43,264 nt of DNA from Cobetia crustatorum (GTDB taxonomy: Bacteria > Pseudomonadota > Gammaproteobacteria > Pseudomonadales > Halomonadaceae), in contig NZ_JEMF01000023.1 of assembly GCF_000591415.1 (NCBI RefSeq), positions 1-43,264 on the forward strand. The letters are read 5' to 3'. Made by a program: the position numbers and the translations under genes. The notes below the pieces were generated by a model. That model was given only the letters and a program-made list of their open reading frames with translations. It was not told where the DNA came from and made no database searches. Each line of letters opens with the position of its first letter. The first letter of the stretch is position 1. This document shows, in pieces, positions 20,732-30,975 of the stretch.

Positions 20732-22231
20732 ATGACCGATACGACTCCGACTTCCGCCACGCTCAAGGTGCGTCAACAGCTCTATATCGGCGGTGAATGG
20801 TTGAACGGTGAAGCGGCACACTTTGCCAAGACCGATCCCGTCTCTCACGCACCGCTATGGGAAGCTGGCGCGGCGAGTACTGCTCAGGTCGAGCATGCCG
20901 TCGCTGCAGCGCGGCAGGCGTTTCCGGCGTGGGCAATGCAGAGCTTTGAGGCACGATTGGTCGTGGTAGAGCGCTTCCGTGATCAGTTGGAGCAACACCG
21001 TGAAGCCCTGGCGACGAGTATTGCCAGCGAGACGGGCAAGCCGCTGTGGGAGGCGCGCACCGAAGTTGGCGCGATGATCGGCAAGATTGCCATCTCGGTG
21101 AAGGCCTATCACGAGCGTACCGGTGAGCGTTCAAAAGATGTCGCGGGTACTCAAGCGGTGCTGCGCCATCGTCCGCATGGCGTGATGGCGGTGTTTGGTC
21201 CCTACAACTTCCCGGGCCACCTGCCCAACGGACACATGGTGCCAGCACTGCTGGCGGGCAATACCTGTGTGTTCAAACCGTCCGAGCTGACACCGGCGAC
21301 CGCTGATCTGACCCTGCAATGCTGGGCAGACGCGGGCTTGCCGGCGGGTGTGATCAATCTGGTGCAAGGTGCGGCAGAAGTGGGTCAGGCACTGTCCCAG
21401 TCCGAAGGTATCGATGGCCTGTTGTTCACTGGTAGCGCCAAGGTCGGCAAGTTGCTGCACCGTCAGTTCGCCGGACAGGTCGGCAAACTGCTGGCGCTGG
21501 AGCTGGGCGGCAACAATCCGCTGGTGGTGCGTGATGTGCCAGACCAGACAGCAGCCGTGCTGGCCATTGTGCAGTCGGCGTTTGCTTCCGGTGGCCAGCG
21601 CTGCACCTGTGCACGCCGCCTGATGGTGCCGCAGGGCGAGGTGGGTGATCGCCTGATCGAGGCATTGGCGAGTGCACTGCGCGAGCTACGTGTGGCGGGC
21701 CAGTTTGATGAAGATGCACCTTTCTATAGCGGTCTGGCCAGCGTGGCGGCCGCTGATGGCCTGCTCAAGGCGCAGGATGATCTCGAGGCGCTGGGTGGCA
21801 ACGTCATCGTGCGCATGCAACGCGTCGAGGAAGGCACCAGTCTACTCAGTCCGGCGCTGATCGATGTCACCGGCCTCACGCTTGAGGATGAGGAGTTCTT
21901 TGGTCCGCTGCTCAAGATTCACCGTTATGCTGACTGGGATGATGCCATCGCGTTGGCCAATGACACACGTTACGGCCTGTCGGCGGGTCTGATCGGGGGG
22001 GAGCGCGCCGACTGGGATGACTTCCTGCTGCGTATTCGTGCTGGCATCGTCAACTGGAATCGTCAGACTACCGGCGCCTCCGGCGATGCGCCCTTCGGTG
22101 GCATCGGTGACAGTGGCAACCACCGTCCCAGCGCCTATTACGCAGCCGATTACGTCAGCTATCCAGTGGCCTCGATGGAGGCTGACAGCCTGGTGCTACC
22201 GGCGACGCTACCGGCAGGCATTCGACTGTAG
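20732..22231 (+). CDS. astD: Succinylglutamate-semialdehyde dehydrogenase (AstD/AruD)
   Basis: NAD-dependent aldehyde dehydrogenase that oxidises N-succinylglutamate 5-semialdehyde to N-succinylglutamate, the fourth AST step. Catalytic residues are E257 in LELGGNN and C291 in [11 protein letters not shown], with the usual spacing of 34. The C-terminal [20 protein letters not shown] segment is diagnostic of AstD among aldehyde dehydrogenases. The ATG at 20732 is preferred to 20720 because GAGG at 20722-20725 lies six bases upstream; that gives 499 aa. A 131-base gap separates it from aruG. Confidence 0.95.
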   Translation: MTDTTPTSATLKVRQQLYIGGEWLNGEAAHFAKTDPVSHAPLWEAGAASTAQVEHAVAAARQAFPAWAMQSFEARLVVVERFRDQLEQHREALATSIASETGKPLWEARTEVGAMIGKIAISVKAYHERTGERSKDVAGTQAVLRHRPHGVMAVFGPYNFPGHLPNGHMVPALLAGNTCVFKPSELTPATADLTLQCWADAGLPAGVINLVQGAAEVGQALSQSEGIDGLLFTGSAKVGKLLHRQFAGQVGKLLALELGGNNPLVVRDVPDQTAAVLAIVQSAFASGGQRCTCARRLMVPQGEVGDRLIEALASALRELRVAGQFDEDAPFYSGLASVAAADGLLKAQDDLEALGGNVIVRMQRVEEGTSLLSPALIDVTGLTLEDEEFFGPLLKIHRYADWDDAIALANDTRYGLSAGLIGGERADWDDFLLRIRAGIVNWNRQTTGASGDAPFGGIGDSGNHRPSAYYAADYVSYPVASMEADSLVLPATLPAGIRL

Positions 22232-22332
22232 CGTCTGGCTCGCGGGCGGCGCATGTCGATCGAATGAAGTGCGCCGCACCCTGTTTCCCCTATTTTCAGC
22301 ATGACGCTGTTGCGTCGTGTCAGGAGTTGCTC

Positions 22333-23694
22333 ATGTCCAGTTCACCCTCCGGCATTACGGACCATCGCGAGGTCAATTTCGACGGCCTGGTCGGCCCGAC
22401 GCATAACTATGCCGGGCTCGCCCACGGTAATGTTGCTTCGATGCGCCACGGCGGCCTGGCCTCCAATCCGCGTGAAGCCGCGTTGCAGGGCCTCGACAAG
22501 ATGAAGTCGCTGGCGGACTTGGGTTATGCACAGGGGGTTCTGCTGCCGCAGCAACGGCCGGATATCGGTGCACTGCGTGAGCTGGGCTTCAGTGGTAGCA
22601 ATGCCGAGGTGCTCAAGGCCGCCAGTGAGCAGGCGCCACAGCTGTTGCGCGCGGTGTGCTCCGCTTCCAGCATGTGGACGGCGAATGCCGCCACCGTCAC
22701 GCCTTCGCGAGACACGTCGGATGCCCGCGTGCACTTCACGCCAGCCAACCTGCAGTCGAGCTTTCACCGTTATCTGGAGCCCGCGACGACGGGGCGCATC
22801 CTCACGTCCATCTTCCGTGACGAGACGTACTTCGCGCATCATCCGGCACTGCCTGCCACGCCGGCGTTCTCCGATGAAGGCGCGGCCAATCACACGCGGC
22901 TGTGCGATGGGCATGGCGGGCCGGGCGTACATCTCTACGTCTATGGCCGTCAGGCCTTCGGTGGCGATGGCGTTGAGCCACAGCGGTATCCGGCCCGTCA
23001 GACGTTGGAAGCTAGCCAGGCGGTGGCACGTCAGCATGGCTTGAGTGCTGATCAGGTCGTATTCGCTCAGCAACATCCGGAGGCCATCGATGCCGGTGTC
23101 TTCCACAACGATGTCATCGCGGTGGGCAATGGGCCGGTATTGTTCTATCACGAGCTGGCCTTCCGCGATGAAGAAGCGGTGCTCGACGAGATTCGCGCCA
23201 AGCTGTCCACGCCACTGATCCCGATTCGTGTGCCGTTGGAAGCCGTCAGCCTTGAAGATGCCGTGTCATCCTATTTGTTCAATTCTCAGCTATTGTCCAA
23301 CGACGATGGCAGCATGACGCTGGTGGTGCCGGGAGAATGCCAGGAGAACGAGGCGGTGTGGAACGCGCTACAGAACGCGATTCTGGCCGGCCCCAACCCA
23401 ATCGGCGAAGTGCTGGTCAAGGACGTCAAGCAGAGCATGCGCAACGGCGGTGGCCCTGCTTGCCTGCGTCTGCGAGTGGTGCTGAGTGAGGCTGAACGCA
23501 CCGCGCTGTCAGGCCGCGTTATCATGAATGACGGTCTGCATGGTGAGCTGGGGGAGTGGGTGAAGCGTCATTACCGTGACCATCTGACACCGGCCGACCT
23601 GGCAGACCCAAAGCTTGCAGAGGAAACGCTCACCGCACTGGACGAGCTGACGCGTCTGCTCAAGGTCGGCAATGTCTACGCCTTCCAGCAGTAG
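22333..23694 (+). CDS. astB: N-succinylarginine dihydrolase (AstB/AruB)
   Basis: Hydrolyses N2-succinylarginine to N2-succinylornithine, CO2 and two ammonia, the second AST step. The N-terminus [18 protein letters not shown] is diagnostic, and the active-site cysteine is C377 in [11 protein letters not shown] near the C-terminus. The ATG at 22333 is chosen because CAGGAG lies six bases before it, giving 453 aa like E. coli AstB; an upstream ATG at 22264 would add 23 unlikely residues. It is the last gene of the cluster. The astE gene for the final step (succinylglutamate desuccinylase) does not follow. Confidence 0.96.
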   Translation: MSSSPSGITDHREVNFDGLVGPTHNYAGLAHGNVASMRHGGLASNPREAALQGLDKMKSLADLGYAQGVLLPQQRPDIGALRELGFSGSNAEVLKAASEQAPQLLRAVCSASSMWTANAATVTPSRDTSDARVHFTPANLQSSFHRYLEPATTGRILTSIFRDETYFAHHPALPATPAFSDEGAANHTRLCDGHGGPGVHLYVYGRQAFGGDGVEPQRYPARQTLEASQAVARQHGLSADQVVFAQQHPEAIDAGVFHNDVIAVGNGPVLFYHELAFRDEEAVLDEIRAKLSTPLIPIRVPLEAVSLEDAVSSYLFNSQLLSNDDGSMTLVVPGECQENEAVWNALQNAILAGPNPIGEVLVKDVKQSMRNGGGPACLRLRVVLSEAERTALSGRVIMNDGLHGELGEWVKRHYRDHLTPADLADPKLAEETLTALDELTRLLKVGNVYAFQQ

Positions 23695-23757
23695 GCAAGC
23701 GGGCCATCGGCAAGTGAGCATTAGATAGACAAGCCGCAACAGGTACATGCCACAAGA

Positions 23758-23789
23758 ACAGGTCCTGTCGGGAAACCGGCAGGGCCTGT
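23758..23789 (+). terminator. Hairpin after astB
   Basis: A 14-bp stem (acaggtcctgtcgg with ccggcagggcctgt, two U-G pairs) closes on a GAAA tetraloop about 63 bases after astB. The wobble pairs hold only in + strand RNA, so it probably ends the ast message and not that of the convergent MFS gene. The U-tract is poor. Confidence 0.65.
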
Positions 23790-23824
23790 GTCGTTTCAGC
23801 GCCTGAGTGACTGATCCACTTTGT

Positions 23825-25014
23825 TCAGGCCAGCTGTGGCTGCGAGGCACGCTTGGGCTCACGGCGCACCGGCCAGTGGACGAGTGCGGCCAGCACACCG
23901 AACACGGCACTGGTGATCCACAGCAGATCGTAGCTACCGGTCATCTGATAGACCACGCCGCCACCCCAGGCGCCGAGGAAGGCACCGACCTGATGCGCAG
24001 CCAGCACCATGCCGAACACGAAGGCCTGACGCTTCTGGCCAAAGTAGAGGCCGACGGCCTGGTTGGTCAGCGGTACGGTGGACAGCCACAACATGCCCAT
24101 GATCGCCCCGAATGTGTACAGCAGGGTGCTGGTCGGCGGTAGCACCACCATCGCCATCACCAGGGCTGCGCGGCACAGATAGATCAGCATCAGCAGTTGC
24201 GGCGGATGGCGGCGACCGCCCCACGCCCCAAAAGCGATGGTGCCGGCGATATTGAGTGCCCCGATGATGGCCAGCGTGTTGCCCGCCACGTTCAGTGGCA
24301 GGCCACAGGCGACCACGAAATTGGGCAAGTGAGTGGCGATGAAGGCGACATGCACCCCGCAGACAAAGAAGCCGCCCGCCAAGGCCAGAAAGCGGCGATC
24401 TTGCCATAGCGGGCACGTGATCGTCGGTACCTCCTCGGGTATGTCATTCTCGACAGCAGGGCGTCGTAGCAGCGGCAATGCCAGCGGAATCAGCAACAGA
24501 CAGCTGGCTGCCAATGCCAGTAGCGCGGTTTGCCAGTCGATCAATACCAGCAGCGGCGTGATCAATGAATAGATCAGCTGACCCATCGAGCCACCCGCCG
24601 AGGCGATGCCGAGTCCCAGCCTCGATGTGCCGGTGGCACGACGCGTGAGACCGCCGCCAGCACCAGCGGGAAGGTGGTGGCCCCGATGCCGATGCCTGCC
24701 AACACCCCGGCCCCGAGCATCCAGCTTAGCGTTGTCGGCCATAGCGCCGTCATCCCCATGCCAGCTGTGTAGCATAGGCTGCCGACCAGAAAGACACTCA
24801 GCGTGCCAAAGCGATCAGATAGCCTGCTGGCCAGTGGGGCAGTCAATCCGAAGACAAGATTCTGCACTGCCAGCGCCAGCGACAGGCTGCCCATGCCCCA
24901 TTCCAGCGTCGTCGCCATCGGCGGTAAAAGAAATCCGAGTGCCTGCCGTGCGCCGGTATTGATGGCCAGTATCAGCGCCGCTAGCGCAATCGCCGCCTTC
25001 CAGTTCAGTTGCAT
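23825..25014 (-). pseudogene. MFS transporter, frameshifted near 24620
   Basis: A 12-helix major facilitator permease of unknown substrate (396 aa when repaired). The first six helices (from WKAAIALAALILAINTG; SRLSDRFGTLSVFLVGSL is the MFS loop 2-3 motif) are in one frame, and the rest (SAGGSMGQLIYSLITPLL onward) in another. Restoring one base in the coding-strand run at 24620-24621 (cgaggGctggga) joins AHRG to LGLGIASAGGS. The start at 25014 is chosen because CAGGGA lies six bases upstream; an ATG at 25020 sits too close to that site. It is convergent with astB and divergent from the LysR gene, which may regulate it. Confidence 0.8.
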
Positions 25015-25309
25015 GCCCATTCCCTGCTTGTCGTTGCTATTGTTTTGATTGTTCTTGTCGCTTTGGGTGCAAGTATGCGCATCACCGCAACCGTGCGGTA
25101 TCAAAAAGCGATATACCTCGGAAGTCGGCTTGTGACCTGTTACGCGTTACGGCAGCCTGAAAGGCATATTAAGGGGTGCTCATATCTAAAAGCTTTAGGG
25201 CTTTCGGACCTGATCTGCCGTTATGGTGTCTTTGAGACCTGATTGATGTCCGGTCAAAGCTGGGCTGATAGCGGGCCGAGCTTTCGCTGCGCTGCACAGG
25301 AGATAGATA

Positions 25310-26329
25310 ATGGCGGGCCGTTTTGGATTCGATCTGCGCAGCATGGAAATCTTTGTCGAGACGCTCGAGCGCGGCAGTCAAACGGCAGCAGCGGAGTACC
25401 TTGGTATCAAGCAGTCCTCCGTCAGTCAGGCGCTGGCGACGCTGGAAGAAGGCGTCGGTGCCTTGCTATTCGTGCGTAATCGGCGTCCGTTGGAGCCTAC
25501 CGCTGCAGGGCGCTTCTTTCTCGATCGAGCGCACACCTTGCTAGAGGAGGCGCGCCGTACTCACAGTGAGTTGGCCAGTGGCAGCTTCAATCGCCTGCAT
25601 CAGGTACGCCTCGCACTGGTCGATTCGCTGGCAAGTGCCGTCGGCAAGCCGATGCTGCAAGCCATCCGTCGTCACACTGCTGACTACACCCTCACCACTG
25701 GCCTGTCTCACATGCATGGCCATTCGCTGCTGACACGTCACGTCGACATCATCATCTCTGATGACCGCCTTGAAGATTACGACAGCCTCGAACGCCACGA
25801 CATTCTCTGTGAACCCTTCGTGCTGGTGTTACCTCCGCACTGGGATTCACACACGCAGATCGACAGTCTTGCCACGCTGGCCCGCCAGTTGGATTTCGTC
25901 CGCTATACCCCGCAGGCGCTGATCGGTCAGGCCATCGAGCGCTATCTACGGCTGGTGGGTTGCGAGCTCCCACAGCGACTCGCGCTGGATAACACCTTTG
26001 CGGTGCTGCGCATGGTCGCCGATGGTGCTGGCTGGACCATTACCACTCCCTTGTGTCTGCATCAGGCAGGCATCCGGCATCTTGGGCTCACGGTGCTGCC
26101 ATTACCGACTGTCGCCACAGTGCCCGGCATCATGCAGCGCCATCTCAGTCTGGTGGCACGGCGAGACGAGCTGGGGGATCTGCCGCGGCAACTCGCTGAA
26201 GAAGCGCGTGAGGTGCTACGCCGTGACTACCTGGCGCTGATCGCGCGCGAGCTACCTTGGCTGATGGAACACATCGTCATTCGCTCGCCATCGCTTGCAG
26301 GTGCATCAACAGTGCCGATGGCTCATTGA
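25310..26329 (+). CDS. LysR-family transcription regulator
   Basis: A 339-aa LysR regulator. The N-terminal winged helix-turn-helix is at about residues 10-68 (SMEIFVETLERGSQTAAAEYLG, then SSVSQALATLEEGVG). A periplasmic-binding-protein-like effector domain occupies about 95-310. AGGAG lies about eight bases before the ATG. It is divergent from the MFS gene and 202 bases upstream of the ethanolamine-type permease, so it could control either. A short inverted repeat, ctaaaagctttag, at 25186-25198 in the divergent region is a possible operator, but it is not a clean T-N11-A site. The effector is unknown. Confidence 0.9.
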   Translation: MAGRFGFDLRSMEIFVETLERGSQTAAAEYLGIKQSSVSQALATLEEGVGALLFVRNRRPLEPTAAGRFFLDRAHTLLEEARRTHSELASGSFNRLHQVRLALVDSLASAVGKPMLQAIRRHTADYTLTTGLSHMHGHSLLTRHVDIIISDDRLEDYDSLERHDILCEPFVLVLPPHWDSHTQIDSLATLARQLDFVRYTPQALIGQAIERYLRLVGCELPQRLALDNTFAVLRMVADGAGWTITTPLCLHQAGIRHLGLTVLPLPTVATVPGIMQRHLSLVARRDELGDLPRQLAEEAREVLRRDYLALIARELPWLMEHIVIRSPSLAGASTVPMAH

Positions 26330-26531
26330 GGGCAGATATTGCACCGACATGGCTCACTATCGGTTTTACCTATACTGATGGCTGCCGTATCCGTGATGCA
26401 TGCTGGCGCCATCTGGATTCCCTGCGCATATTCGTAATGGCTGATCTCATCAGCCACGCGAGGCGACATGCAGACAATGATGCGCCGACAGGATGATCCA
26501 ATAACAACAAGATGATCACCGGAGGCCAGCA

Positions 26532-27970
26532 ATGGCGAGTGCCAAGACGGGGACTGCCGCTGTCGAGTACGACAGTGTCGGCAATGACTATCTCGAACGA
26601 CGCAAGTTGAAGAAGGGCGTGGCTGGCTGGGTATTGTTGGCGAGCTTGGCGTGTCCTATGTGATTTCCGGCGACTATGCCGGATGGAATTTCGGACTGGC
26701 GGCTGGCGGGTTTGGCGGCATGTTGATCGCCACCTGCCTGATGGGCTTGATGTACACCTGCATGGTGCTGTCGCTGGCGGAAATGTCCTCCTCGATGCCC
26801 TCGGCAGGCGGGGGGTACAGCTTCGCGCGGCGCGCCATGGGTCCGTGGGGCGGTTATCTGACCGGCGCGGCCATCCTGTTGGAATATGCGATTGCGCCCG
26901 CTGCCATTGCCGTCTTCATCGGTGGTTATGTCAATGAACTGGTCGGGCTGGATGGGCCCTGGGTCTACGCCGCCTTCTACGCCATCTTCGTCGGTATCCA
27001 TCTGTGGGGAGCCGGTGAGGCGCTCAAGATCATGATGTGCATCACGGCGCTGGCCGTGGTGGCGATCATCGTCTTCATCGTCGGCCTGATTCCACACTTC
27101 TCCGCGGATCGTCTATTCGATATTGCCGTCAGCAGCGATGCTGCGGGTGCCTCGACCTTCCTGCCGGAAGGCTACCTGGGGATCTGGAGCGCGCTGCCAT
27201 TCGCCATGTGGCTGTTTCTGGCCGTGGAAGGCGTGCCGCTGGCCGCCGAAGAGGCAGATGACCCGGCGCGTGACATGCCGCGTGGCATCATCACCGCGAT
27301 GGTCATCCTGCTTATCTTCGCCGCCTGTGTATTGCTGCTGGCCCCCGGTGCTGCCGGCGCCGAGGCCATGAAAGACCACGCGGCACCGTTGGTGGGCGCG
27401 CTGCAGGCCGTTTACGGTGAGTCTTCCTGGGCGGCTGGCTTCGTCAACCTGGTCGGTCTGGCTGGCCTCATCGCCTCATTCTTCTCGATCATCTACGGCT
27501 ACTCACGGCAGGTCTTCGCGTTGTCACGCGCCGGCTATCTGCCGCGCAGTCTCTCGGTGACCAATTCGCGCAAGGTGCCGTTCATGGCACTCATCGTGCC
27601 CGGCATCATCGGCTTCTTGCTGTCGCTGACCGGCGAGGGTGACCTGATGATCACCATGGCGGTCTTCGGTGCCACGCTTTCCTACGCCTTGATGACGCTC
27701 TCCCACATTCTGCTGCGCCGCCGCGAGCCTGACCTCGAACGCCCTTATCGCACGCCGGGCGGTACGCTGACCTCCGGTATCGCCTTTGTACTCGCCATTG
27801 TCGCCTTCCTTTCGACCTTTGTGGTCAGCCTGGAAGCGGCACTGTGGTCTGGTGTGTTTTACCTCGCGATGATTGCCTGGTTCGGCCTTTACAGCCGTCA
27901 TCATCTGGTCGCACAGGCACCCGAAGAAGAGTTTGAGGCCATTGCCCGCGCCGAGCGCGAGCTGGGCTGA
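26532..27970 (+). pseudogene. eat: Ethanolamine-type APC permease, frameshifted near 26648
   Basis: Inner-membrane amino acid/polyamine/organocation permease with about 12 helices (479 aa when repaired). The N-terminus MASAKTGTAAVEYDSVGNDY begins at ATG 26532 after GGAGG at 26521-26525. The frame breaks at 26648-26649, where one restored G (agcttggGcgtg) joins GWVLLASLG to VSYVISGDYAGWNFGL. The segments SGDYAGWNFGLAAGGFGG, AGGGYSFARRAMGPWGGYL and ILLEYAIAPAAIAVF resemble the bacterial ethanolamine permease family as I know it. It is followed 72 bases later by the glutamine-synthetase-like ligase, which fits uptake of an amine substrate. An internal start at 26651 would lose the first helix. 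Confidence 0.86.
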
Positions 27971-28042
27971 CGGTGAATCGTGCCGACGGACAGGCGCGAT
28001 GACATATCAACAACAATATCAATACCTTCAGGAAGATGACTC

Positions 28043-29458
28043 ATGAATGCGATGCAGCAGGCACCCGGTAAACACAAGACCAAAACCCTCAAGGCACGCG
28101 ACGTAAAGAGCATCAAGGATGCACGGCGTATCGTCGAGCAACGTGGTCTGAGTCACGTCAAGGTCGGCATGTTCGACATCGACGGTGTAATGCTTGGCAA
28201 GTACATGCACAAGGACAAGTTCCTGTCCTCTCTCGAAGACGGCTTTGCCTTCTGCGATGTCGTGTTGGGCTGGGATAGCAAGGATGAGCTCTACGACAAC
28301 ACCAAGTTCACCGGTTGGCACACCGGCTATCCTGATGCACCGTTGCGCATTCTGCCGCATACCTGCCGTGATGTGCCGTGTGAAGGCGACATGCTGTTGT
28401 TTCTGTCGGAATTTGAGGGCAAGGCCGCCGAAATCTGTCCACGACGCCTGCTTGATCGCGTACTGACTGCTGGCGAGGAGATGGGCTACAAGGCCTTCGG
28501 GGCACTGGAATATGAGTTCTTCGTCTTCAAGGAAACGCCAGAATCCGTGCGCGAGAAGGGGTATCGCAATCTCAAGCCGCTGACACCCGACATGATGGGC
28601 TATTCGATGCTGCGCTCTAGCGTGCACAGCGAGCTGTATCACGAGCTGATGGAGCTGTCCGAGGCAATGGATTTCCCCATCGAAGGGCTGCATACCGAGA
28701 CGGGGCCTGGTGTGCTGGAAGCTGCCATTGGCGTGGACGATGCGCGTAGTGCCGGCGACAAGGGCGCACTGTTCAAGACCTTCACCAAAGTCTGGGCGCA
28801 GCGACGCGGGCTGATGGCTACCTTCATGGCCAAGTGGTCGCCGGATTACCCGGGCCAGAGCGGCCATATTCATCTATCGCTGCGCAATCTGGATGACGAT
28901 ACCTCCGCCTTCTTCGAGGCCGATGCCCCGCATAGCATGAGCGCCGTTCAGCGTCACTTCGTGGCCGGTCAGCAGAAGCTGATGCCTGAGTTTCTGGCCA
29001 TGTTTGCACCCACCATCAACAGCTATACCCGCTTGATTCCGGGCTTCTGGGCGCCGACTGAAGCTACCTGGGGTGTTGAGAACCGCACCTGTGCGCTGCG
29101 CGTGATTCCCGGCGGCGACAAGAGTCAGCGGGTCGAATATCGCCTTGGTAGTGCCGATGCCAACCCTTATCTGGCATTGGCCGCCGCCGTCGCGGCGGGT
29201 CTCTATGGCATCCGCTACAAGCTTGAGCTTGAGGGCGAAGTCACCGGCAACGCCTACGAGATAGATCATCCGGAAAGTGCTGCACTGCCGCGCACCCTGT
29301 GGGACGCCGCCCAGCGCTTCAAGGCCTCTGATGCGGCGCGTGAGATGTTCGGCGATGCGTTCGTTGAGCACTTCGCCGCCACCCGTGAATGGGAAGAGCG
29401 CGAGTTCCGCAAGCACATCACCGACTGGGAGATGGACCGGTACTTCGAGATCATCTAG
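28043..29458 (+). CDS. Glutamine-synthetase-like gamma-glutamylamine ligase (probable gamma-glutamylethanolamide synthetase)
   Basis: A 471-aa enzyme of the glutamine synthetase superfamily. It has a short beta-grasp N-terminal domain (VKVGMFDIDGVMLGKYM) and a catalytic domain with the metal ligand segments EYEFFVF, ETGPGVLEAA and GHIHLSL, and the ATP/glutamate region ENRTCALRVIPGG. The permease upstream, the two dehydrogenases and the amidotransferase downstream suggest it is not the housekeeping glutamine synthetase. It more likely joins the glutamate gamma-carboxyl to an amine, as PuuA does with putrescine and Streptomyces GlnA4 does with ethanolamine. Substrate choice is inferred from the permease. 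AGGAA precedes the ATG. Confidence 0.87.
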   Translation: MNAMQQAPGKHKTKTLKARDVKSIKDARRIVEQRGLSHVKVGMFDIDGVMLGKYMHKDKFLSSLEDGFAFCDVVLGWDSKDELYDNTKFTGWHTGYPDAPLRILPHTCRDVPCEGDMLLFLSEFEGKAAEICPRRLLDRVLTAGEEMGYKAFGALEYEFFVFKETPESVREKGYRNLKPLTPDMMGYSMLRSSVHSELYHELMELSEAMDFPIEGLHTETGPGVLEAAIGVDDARSAGDKGALFKTFTKVWAQRRGLMATFMAKWSPDYPGQSGHIHLSLRNLDDDTSAFFEADAPHSMSAVQRHFVAGQQKLMPEFLAMFAPTINSYTRLIPGFWAPTEATWGVENRTCALRVIPGGDKSQRVEYRLGSADANPYLALAAAVAAGLYGIRYKLELEGEVTGNAYEIDHPESAALPRTLWDAAQRFKASDAAREMFGDAFVEHFAATREWEEREFRKHITDWEMDRYFEII

Positions 29459-29543
29459 CGGTCTGTCTCATTCAATAGTCATTTTCGGTAAGCAGTTCTG
29501 GTATGCGGTGTTTCCCCTTCAGTGATCAACAGAGAGAGTGGCC

Positions 29544-30929
29544 ATGAGTCTTCAGCAGACCCTTTCGCCGGTAGACGGCAGTGTCTACGTCAGCCGTGAG
29601 TTGGCGAGTCCGGCCAGTATTGAGGAGGCCGTGATGCAGAGTCGTGAGGCGCAGGTGGCCTGGAAGGCCACGCCGTTGAATGAGCGTGCGGCGCTGTGCT
29701 TGAAGATGGTCGAGGCATTCGTGGCGCGTCGTGATGAGCTGGCCAGCGAGCTGACCTGGCAGATGGGCCGCCCGATCAGCCAGGCCGCTGGCGAGATTGG
29801 CGGCTTCGAGGAGCGTGCCCGCACCATGATCGCGTTGGCTGAGTCGGCGCTTGCGCCACTGACGCTTGCCGACAAGCCCGGCTTTACCCGCTATATCACG
29901 CGTGAACCGCTGGGTACCGCGTTGATCATCGCGCCGTGGAATTTCCCTTACATGACGGCAGTGAATGCCATCGTGCCTGCACTGATGGCCGGTAACTGCG
30001 TGCTGCTCAAGCACTCGGCTCAGACTCCGCTATGTGCCGAGCGCATTCAGCAAGCCTGCGATGCTGCCGGTCTGCCCGCTGGCGTCTTCCAGCATCTTCA
30101 CCTGTCACATGCCGATACCGAGGCGCTGATCGCTGACAAGCGTATCGACTATGTGTCTTTTACCGGCTCGGTGGCGGGCGGGGCAATGGTGGAGCGCTCT
30201 GCGGCGGGTCGCTTCATCCCGACTGGACTGGAGCTGGGCGGCAAGGACCCCGCCTATATTCGCGCCGATGTGGATATCGACGCTGCCGTAGACGGCGTGA
30301 TGGATGGCGCGATGTTCAACTCCGGCCAGAGCTGCTGTGGCATCGAGCGTATTTATGTCGCGCGCGACATCCACGCCGCCTTCGTCGAGCGAGCGGTGGC
30401 TTGGGTCCGTCAGCTGCGGCTGGGAGACCCCACCGATCCCGCCACCACGCTTGGGCCGCTGTCGCGTGCCAGCGGTGCAGATTTCGTGCGCGGGCAGATT
30501 GAAGACGCTGTCGCACAGGGCGCGCGTGCGCTGATAGACCCCGCCGACTATCCCCTGTCACGCCCCGGCAGTGCCTATCTGGCACCTCAGGTGCTGGTGG
30601 ACGTCACTCACGACATGGCCGTGATGCGCGAGGAAAGCTTCGGGCCTGTGGTCGGCATCATGGCAGTGGACTCCGACGAGGAAGCCATACGCCTGATGAA
30701 TGACAGTAACTTCGGGCTGACCGCTGCGGTCTTCACGCGCGATCTCGAGGCAGGGCAGCGTATCGCCGAGCAACTTGATGCCGGCACCGTGTTTACCAAT
30801 CGCTGCGACTATCTGGATCCGGAGCTTGCCTGGACCGGCGTCAAGGATTCCGGGCGGGGATGCTCGCTGTCACGCCTGGGTTATGACGTCCTCACGCGCC
30901 CGAAATCCTTCCACCTGAAACACGCCTGA
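29544..30929 (+). CDS. Aldehyde dehydrogenase of the gamma-glutamylamine cassette
   Basis: NAD(P)-dependent aldehyde dehydrogenase (461 aa). The catalytic glutamate is E230 in LELGGKDP and the nucleophile C264 in NSGQSCCGIER. The cofactor segment is IAPWNFPYMTAVNAIVPAL and the C-terminal motif is ESFGPVVGIMAVDSDEEAI. The ATG at 29544 is preferred to the GTG at 29538 because of spacing from the GAGAGAG tract. It lies between the ligase and the iron alcohol dehydrogenase, so its expected substrate is a gamma-glutamyl amino aldehyde (gamma-glutamyl-aminoacetaldehyde if ethanolamine is the source), giving gamma-glutamylglycine. Family is certain; substrate is inferred. Confidence 0.9.
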   Translation: MSLQQTLSPVDGSVYVSRELASPASIEEAVMQSREAQVAWKATPLNERAALCLKMVEAFVARRDELASELTWQMGRPISQAAGEIGGFEERARTMIALAESALAPLTLADKPGFTRYITREPLGTALIIAPWNFPYMTAVNAIVPALMAGNCVLLKHSAQTPLCAERIQQACDAAGLPAGVFQHLHLSHADTEALIADKRIDYVSFTGSVAGGAMVERSAAGRFIPTGLELGGKDPAYIRADVDIDAAVDGVMDGAMFNSGQSCCGIERIYVARDIHAAFVERAVAWVRQLRLGDPTDPATTLGPLSRASGADFVRGQIEDAVAQGARALIDPADYPLSRPGSAYLAPQVLVDVTHDMAVMREESFGPVVGIMAVDSDEEAIRLMNDSNFGLTAAVFTRDLEAGQRIAEQLDAGTVFTNRCDYLDPELAWTGVKDSGRGCSLSRLGYDVLTRPKSFHLKHA

Positions 30930-30975
30930 TCCAGCACTCTGGACGCAGCATCTACAACAATACGAGAGCCTGAAC

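Noticed and set aside
22264-22332. Upstream start for astB adding 23 residues
   Set aside because: CAGGAG lies six bases before ATG 22333, and the family N-terminus begins shortly after that codon.
28028-28873. 281-codon minus-strand open frame opposite the glutamine-synthetase-like gene
   Set aside because: The + strand frame carries all glutamine synthetase signature segments; the opposite frame is a shadow.
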